Assembly (NCBI GenBank): GCA_009760855.2 | Contig: WPIO01000020.1 | Coordinates: 3,450,501 to 3,514,500 of the forward strand | DNA: 64,000 bases | From: Cristatella mucedo | Lineage: Eukaryota > Bryozoa > Phylactolaemata > Cristatellidae | Direction of reading: 5' to 3' | Part shown: positions 59,406 to 64,000 of the stretch, one piece after another | How the letters are laid out: every line of letters starts with the position of its first letter | Numbering within the stretch: the first letter of the stretch is position 1 | Notes under the pieces: model-generated | What the model was told of the DNA's origin: nothing | Databases searched by the model: none | What the model saw: the letters and a program-made list of their open reading frames with translations, nothing else | Position numbers and translations under genes: made by a program

Positions 59406-60093
59406 CATTCCTGAGCGTCCCTGGAGAAACATTGATGGCTTCACGTAAGCTCCCCCGATTCTGGGTAGCTAGCGGTGCATGACAAATTCCGCGAGGCTGA
59501 AGATGAGTGCGACCTCGCTTGACTGGCCACGGCCCAGCTCCTGCAGATGAGCTCCCAGCAACGCCCACTCCGTAAATATTATAAATAATCATAGTGGAAA
59601 TATATTTTTCGACACTACGTAACCAGTGAGGCCGTGCCACGACCGCACGCAGAAACCATAATCTCAGGGAAAATTTTTCCAATCGATCAAAGCTTCCAGG
59701 AGCAGCACAACATAATCCGAGCCTTCAGCCAGGGACAAAGAGTTTTACGTTTTTTGATTGTTATAACAACCAGTCGGAAGGTTGACCTCAGGGGGCGTGT
59801 CCTCATTTGGAAAATTTAACCTTGTTTTCATCGTTTCAACTGATGTTTCGCAGCATGTCCGCGTAGGATTGAGTAACTTTTATTTACGCCGCTCCATTCG
59901 CATTGTAATGACGAAAAACTCAAACTTTTGAGCTCGATTGACTACTTTCGGTGTAAATAGGTCATGCAAAAACAATAATTTGGTTCACCATGTTTCGGTC
60001 TTTTCCTGTCAATCACCAAAACGCGAGCTCGTATTTATAGCCACTCTGTCTTGTAATGGGCGAACTTTCGTTGCTGATCCCATTTTTCAGAGT
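59402..60093. other. No gene recognised
   Basis: Unassigned sequence before the palindromic array. Confidence 0.3.
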
Positions 60094-60384
60094 CACCTCG
60101 ACTTTCCCCCCTCGAGGTGCGAGCCGATGCTGCAGCTGCAGCATCGGCTCGCGCCTCGGCTCGCACCTCGACTTTCCCCCCTCGAGGCGCGAGCCGATGC
60201 TGCAGCAGCTGCAGCATCGGCTCGCGCATCGGCTCGCACCTCGACTTTCCCCCCTCGAGGCGCGAGCCGATGCTGCAGCAGCTGCAGCATCGGCTCGCGC
60301 ATCGGCTCGCACCTCAACTTTCCCCCCCCCCTCGAGGCGCGAGCCGATGCTGCAGCAGCTGCAGCATCGGCTCGCACCTCGAGG
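60094..60384. repeat. Tandem array of four palindromic ~73-bp units
   Basis: Units start CACCTCGACTTTCCCCC at 60094, 60164, 60237 and 60310 (lengths 70, 73, 73 and a final partial). Each contains GCGAGCCGATGCTGCAG and its exact reverse complement, separated by 0 nt in unit 1 and CAG in units 2-4, plus CTCGAGG sites. The last unit has arms of about 26 bp with one mismatch. The C-run varies from 6 to 10. Frames stay open on both strands for hundreds of bases because of composition; no protein is implied. Confidence 0.95.
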
Positions 60385-60668
60385 GGCCAGCTCTACCAGT
60401 ATTTCTACCGGTATCCTTCAAAAGTCAACACGGACCAGCGTTGTTACGTGTGCTACTCTTGTGAAGACGAACTTGGGTTCACGAGCCATTGCAGCCCGTT
60501 GGTAGCACTAATAAAGACGAAAGTCACCGGCCGTTAAAGACGGTGCACCATCAGCTACACAGGGATCTCGTCTCGTGGCTTCGCATCTCCATCGAAGGTC
60601 GAGGCTTGGAGATTTTGGGCGAAAGAAAAACTGGTCGCGATAAGAGAGGCGAGAGAACTGCGAGCTGG

Positions 60669-60729
60669 AATGAAGGGAGTAATGAAGGGGGAAATGAAGG
60701 GAGTAATGAAGGGAGTAATGAAGGGGGAA
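60669..60729 (+). repeat. 12-bp minisatellite (AATGAAGGGAGT)
   Basis: Five units of AATGAAGGGAGT or AATGAAGGGGGA, in frame as SNEG/GNEG repeats within an open frame 60489-60743 of unknown meaning. Confidence 0.9.
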
Positions 60730-60881
60730 GTCTTACTGCATGAGGGTCTTAGTTCAGGTCGGTGCCATCGTTGCCAGCATTATAAATAGTGACCAGTTAC
60801 TCGAGCATTCGCTCTTACTCGCGCCAGCTCACTTAGGTTCAGCGAAGGAAACAAGTAGGGAACCGCTTAAAAACAACAAAG

Positions 60882-61007
60882 GCTAGCTCATTCAACAGCC
60901 TCTTTTGTGTAGCAACAGAAGAGCCTTTACGGCTATCACCACCGCTTGCAGTGGCAAGAAACGATTGCCCACAGCAGGATTCGAACCCCGTGACCTCGTA
61001 CCGCCTT
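60882..61007 (-). mobile_element. SINE-B copy
   Basis: Tail (reverse complement) TTCAACAGCCTCTTTTGTGT at the left, B-box GGATTCGAACCCCGTGACC and A-box end TACCGCCTTA at the right. It abuts a LINE B copy in the same orientation. Confidence 0.88.
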
Positions 61008-61345
61008 ATGTATCTCCGTCTGTAACTCCACAAAGCCATAAAAAACTATGTGGGCGTTACGCAGGAGAGTTTTGCATAGCGCACTCACAGCCTAAGCGGC
61101 TTTCGGTACGCAATCGGTAGCCAACAGACTTCGTCTCACGCAGCAACAAAAAAAGTGGGAATCATTGCAAAGTCAGGAGAGCAGCTGAGGTAGCGAGTAG
61201 TATGGAAGTAGCAGCTCAGGACCGCTGAAAAGGATGAGCCGTAGTCAGCAGCAGGAGAGCAGTTGTCGTTGCGTAAGAAGAAGAATAGTGGAAGCGAGTT
61301 CCACAGTCTAGCACCTGCAGAGCTACAGCGTCTGTTGCCAATCGC
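61008..61345 (-). mobile_element. LINE B 3' end fragment
   Basis: TATCTCCGTCTGTAACTCCA through the 3' UTR to the GPRLWNS-coding segment with a small GAAGAA insertion. The terminal ATTAC repeats are missing; the SINE-B joins here instead. Confidence 0.88.
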
Positions 61346-61360
61346 CTTACCTAGTGTGCA

Positions 61361-61968
61361 TCACGGCTTACGACTCTCCGCTAGAGAAGCAAGCGCTGTA
61401 TACGATGTGGCCGCGACCGAAGTCGAGCAAAGGACGATTTCCGGCCCACAGGCCGGGCCAGCCTGAGAAAGCGAGGCCTTTGCGACAGTCCGGCAGCTAG
61501 CAGCGGAGGAGAGGCGGCACTCTCGGGGCGGGGCGGGGCGGAGAGAAGAGACAGCTTCTGCCCGGCGTCTGCCGAGCTGAAGCAGCAGCCGTCTGCGCAC
61601 GAACAGTACCAGACGGCTCAGACAGAACAGCGGGGCGGCCGGCGAAGGCGGCGGCGGCGAAGGCGGTGGCGCAACATCTTCAGCCGAACGGTGCGCGCTG
61701 GTGCGGCCACGGCCGCTACGGCCAAGGAGTTTCTTTCGCCAGTCCGCGAAAAACTATGGGAGCCGTGCGGACCGCAGGGAACCAGATGAGACGGCCCGCG
61801 CGGCGACTGCGCGCGTGCCTCGCTCGTCTGCTCTCGCAGCTGCTGCTGCTGCTGCTGCTTGTACGGGTAACGGATGCTATCGTCTGGAGCTATAGAATGC
61901 GCGGCACGGAGTGCTCGGCCATGATGCTCCTCCAATCGGGTCATGCAGCCGGCAGCTTCAGATCATAG
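61361..61968. promoter_or_regulatory. GC/CpG-rich island, possible promoter or first exon
   Basis: The most GC-rich 600 bp in the window, with repeated GGGGCGGGGCGG (GC-box-like, about 61527) and GGCGGCGGCGG. A plus-strand frame from the ATG at 61756 encodes a basic start, then LLSQLLLLLLLV, a signal-peptide-like core, and a GT (GTAACG) follows at 61867. The Leu run is a CTG repeat (61841-61858), so the signal may be fortuitous. No downstream exon was identified. Confidence 0.35.
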
Positions 61969-62169
61969 ATATAGCTTGGACTGAATTTTCTGCGCCGGTC
62001 AGACGCTCCCTAACGGAAAGTCCGCTGTCGTGCAAGGAATGACTCCTAGCACCTCGCAGAGGTCACAAAACAGCAGCTACGCGGGGGCTTTCTTAGTACG
62101 GATATACAGAATATGTTATAAATATGGCCTTCGGGTTAGCCGTTGGTCACTTCAAAGTTTGTTTTCGTC

Positions 62170-62308
62170 GAGTTGTTTTGGTCCAGTGATTAAAAGGTGC
62201 TCGCCCCGACTAAAGTCTGGCCGAGGTCGTGGACTCGAGCCCGTGGCATACGTGAAGCGCCTGAATAGACTAACTTATCTTTGGGCGCAGTGCAAATGAA
62301 TTATATTT
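62170..62308 (+). mobile_element. SINE-A copy
   Basis: GTTGTTTTGGTCCAGTGATT head, B-box-like GTGGACTCGAGCCCGTGG, tail GTGAAGCGCCTGAATAGACT and a final CAAATGAATTATATTTAA. Confidence 0.87.
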
Positions 62309-62436
62309 AATAAGGCTATAAATGCAGCTATATTAACATCTCGAGGCCTATCGCCGACGCAAATTTTACAGCGTAATAGTGTAACCAGCATGAATTTGTG
62401 AAACTATGCAGAAATGAAACGGGTCATTTTCTATGT

Positions 62437-64000
62437 AATAATAATAATAATAACAATTCACATTGATAAAGCGCCCTCAGAGAACTTAGTCTCTCTCTGG
62501 CGCTTTACATTTGCTGCAAAGTGAAATGCAATTGAATGGTAAGTAAAATCATGCTTGAAAACCAAAAAAATGAATAATATGGTTAGGGGTGACATGCACA
62601 GGGTCAGCATGCGAATGTGGTTAGTGGCAGCATGCACAGTGTCAGCACGCATAAGCACATCAAGGACGAATCACAGGGACCCACTAAATGCTGTCCTAAA
62701 TAGGTGTGTTTTAGGTTCCTTTTAAATGTGGTCAGGTCTGGGGATTTTCTGACGCAGGTCGGGGGGGGGGGTTCCAGGCTGTGGGAGCATACGAACTAAA
62801 TGCACGGTCTCCAAAGGATTTAAGGTTTGTACGAGGTATTTGTAGACTGTTGGATTCCGAAAAGCGGGTGGTACGATGCTCGGCCTGATGGGGTAGTATA
62901 TCTGAGAAATAGGCTGGAGCCATAGAATGAAGGGACCTAAAAGTGAGCGACAAAACCTTGAAGTCAATCCGTTGCTTGACTGGTAGCCAGTGCAGGTCGG
63001 CAAGAAGTGGAGTAATGTGGCAACTGCGACGCTCACGACAGACAAGTCTAGCTGCCGAGTTTTGCACCCGCTGCAATCGCCTGATCGCACATGCTGGTAG
63101 GCCAGTAAGCAGTGAGTTGCAGAAGTCGAGACGGATGTCACGAATGCATGGACCAACTTAGATGTGGTATCTTTATCTAAACAAGCCCAAATTTTAGCAA
63201 TGTTATGAAGCTGAAAATAGGCAGATTTGACTGTGGACCTGACACGGTCGTCTAACGAGAGGTCGCTTTGGAATATGACACCTAGATTTCGAGCTGATTC
63301 AACTAGAGATATGCTGGCAGAGCCAATTTTGAGCGTCAGCCGTTCCAATATTTCTCAATCGCACTGGGTTTTTCCATAACTAGTAAGTAGGTTTTATCAT
63401 CGTTTAGTTTTAGAAAATTTGCTGCCATCCATGTGCAGATGTCATCAATGCATGCAGCAAGTGAGTTGAGAGAGTTTGAGGTGCTCGAAGGCTGGGAGGG
63501 ATCAAAGCAAAGGTGCAACTGAGTGTCATCTCATTGAAGTGAAAGCCTAGATTGTGCTTGGCAATCACATCAGCAAGAGAGAGAGAGAGAGAGAGAGAGT
63601 ATAAACCGTGAAAAGAACCGGACCTAGCACGGAGTCGTGAGGTACCCATATTTCAGAGGTACCTCAGATGATCTTTGTCCATTCACGTCAATACTCTGGA
63701 GTCTCCCACTGAGATAGGACCTGAACCAGTGCAGAGCAGTGCCAGTGATGCCCAGGCGAGATGAGAGGCGCTCTAGAAGAACTTTGTGATCGATGGTGTC
63801 AAAAGCTGCCGAAAGATCAAGCAAAACAAGCAGAGACACTCTACCCATGCCTGCATTCCTAAGCAGGTCGTTGTATACCCTAAGCAATGCTGACTCTGTT
63901 GAGTGATTAGCTCTAAAGCCAGACTGGAACTTACTAGCAAGGTGTGAGGTTTCGATATACGAGTTCAGCTGGTCCGCCACGACCCGTTCCAGTGTCTTTG
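62437..64000 (-). mobile_element. LINE A copy, 3' end to RT, continues off-window
   Basis: A minus-strand copy with ATT repeats, 3' UTR and reverse transcriptase back to LASKFQSGFRANHSTESALL at the right edge. Frames are broken near 63076-63130, 63340 and 63530-63650; a (GA)n expansion at about 63573-63599 sits within coding sequence and the YADDT box is damaged (HFNEMTLS). It is close in sequence to the copy at 0.5-3.8 kb. Confidence 0.92.
63573..63599. repeat. (GA)n inside LINE A coding region
   Basis: About 13 GA units where other copies read a short GAGGGAGAGTATAAACC. Confidence 0.9.

Noticed and set aside
60094-60384. CRISPR array
   Set aside because: Eukaryotic context, palindromic whole units with no unique spacers.
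59938-60537. 199-codon frame and several antisense frames across 60.1-60.4 kb
   Set aside because: The palindromic array is GC-rich and stop-poor on both strands; unit length 73 is not a multiple of three, so no frame is preserved.

Overview
This window is animal (metazoan) nuclear DNA. It has spliced genes with GT-AG introns, a secreted immune-type protein known only from animals in this exon form, two LINE families, two tRNA-derived SINE families and long dinucleotide repeats. The repeats and the divergent immune gene suggest a marine or freshwater invertebrate. The species cannot be fixed from the sequence. No prokaryotic operon, rRNA gene, real tRNA gene or CRISPR array was seen.

The only clear host gene lies on the minus strand from about 44.7 kb down to 5.0 kb and runs off the left edge. 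It is the N-terminal half of an alpha-2-macroglobulin / CD109 / thioester-protein family member. Sixteen exons (called V1 to V16, 5' to 3') were found by translating between splice sites; several are too short to show as open reading frames. They cover macroglobulin domains MG1 to MG6 and the bait-region segment, ending at the conserved YFPETWLWD block that precedes the thioester half. All junctions agree in phase except V12 to V13, where a very small exon is probably missing. The signal-peptide exon was not found. No exon is disrupted, so the gene is probably functional. Exons V3 to V8 are packed into 2.2 kb; the other introns reach 8.6 kb and hold most of the repeats.

The rest is mobile DNA. 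LINE family A (L2/CR1-like, endonuclease plus reverse transcriptase, 3' end in ATT repeats) has about 20 copies. The longest are at 0.53-3.84 kb (+) and from 62.4 kb to the right edge (-). LINE family B (same broad clade, 3' end in ATTAC repeats) has about 11 pieces. SINE-A shares its 3' tail with LINE family A, which suggests it uses that LINE's machinery. SINE-B is a second tRNA-derived family with a different tail. Two SINE-A copies are nested inside LINE A copies. Other elements are a 167-bp hAT-type MITE with an 8-bp target duplication (39.3 kb), a decayed Ty3/Gypsy reverse transcriptase (53.6-54.1 kb), and a decayed copy of a widely repeated invertebrate protein family with a DCYFC motif (55.7-56.9 kb).

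From 45 kb to the right edge no host gene is certain. This part has GC-rich islands (51.1-52.2 and 61.4-61.96 kb), several hairpins and a striking array of four ~73-bp palindromic units at 60.09-60.38 kb. A degenerate telomere-like block (38.35-38.55 kb) and a ~440-bp duplication flanking the compact exon cluster are the other notable structures.
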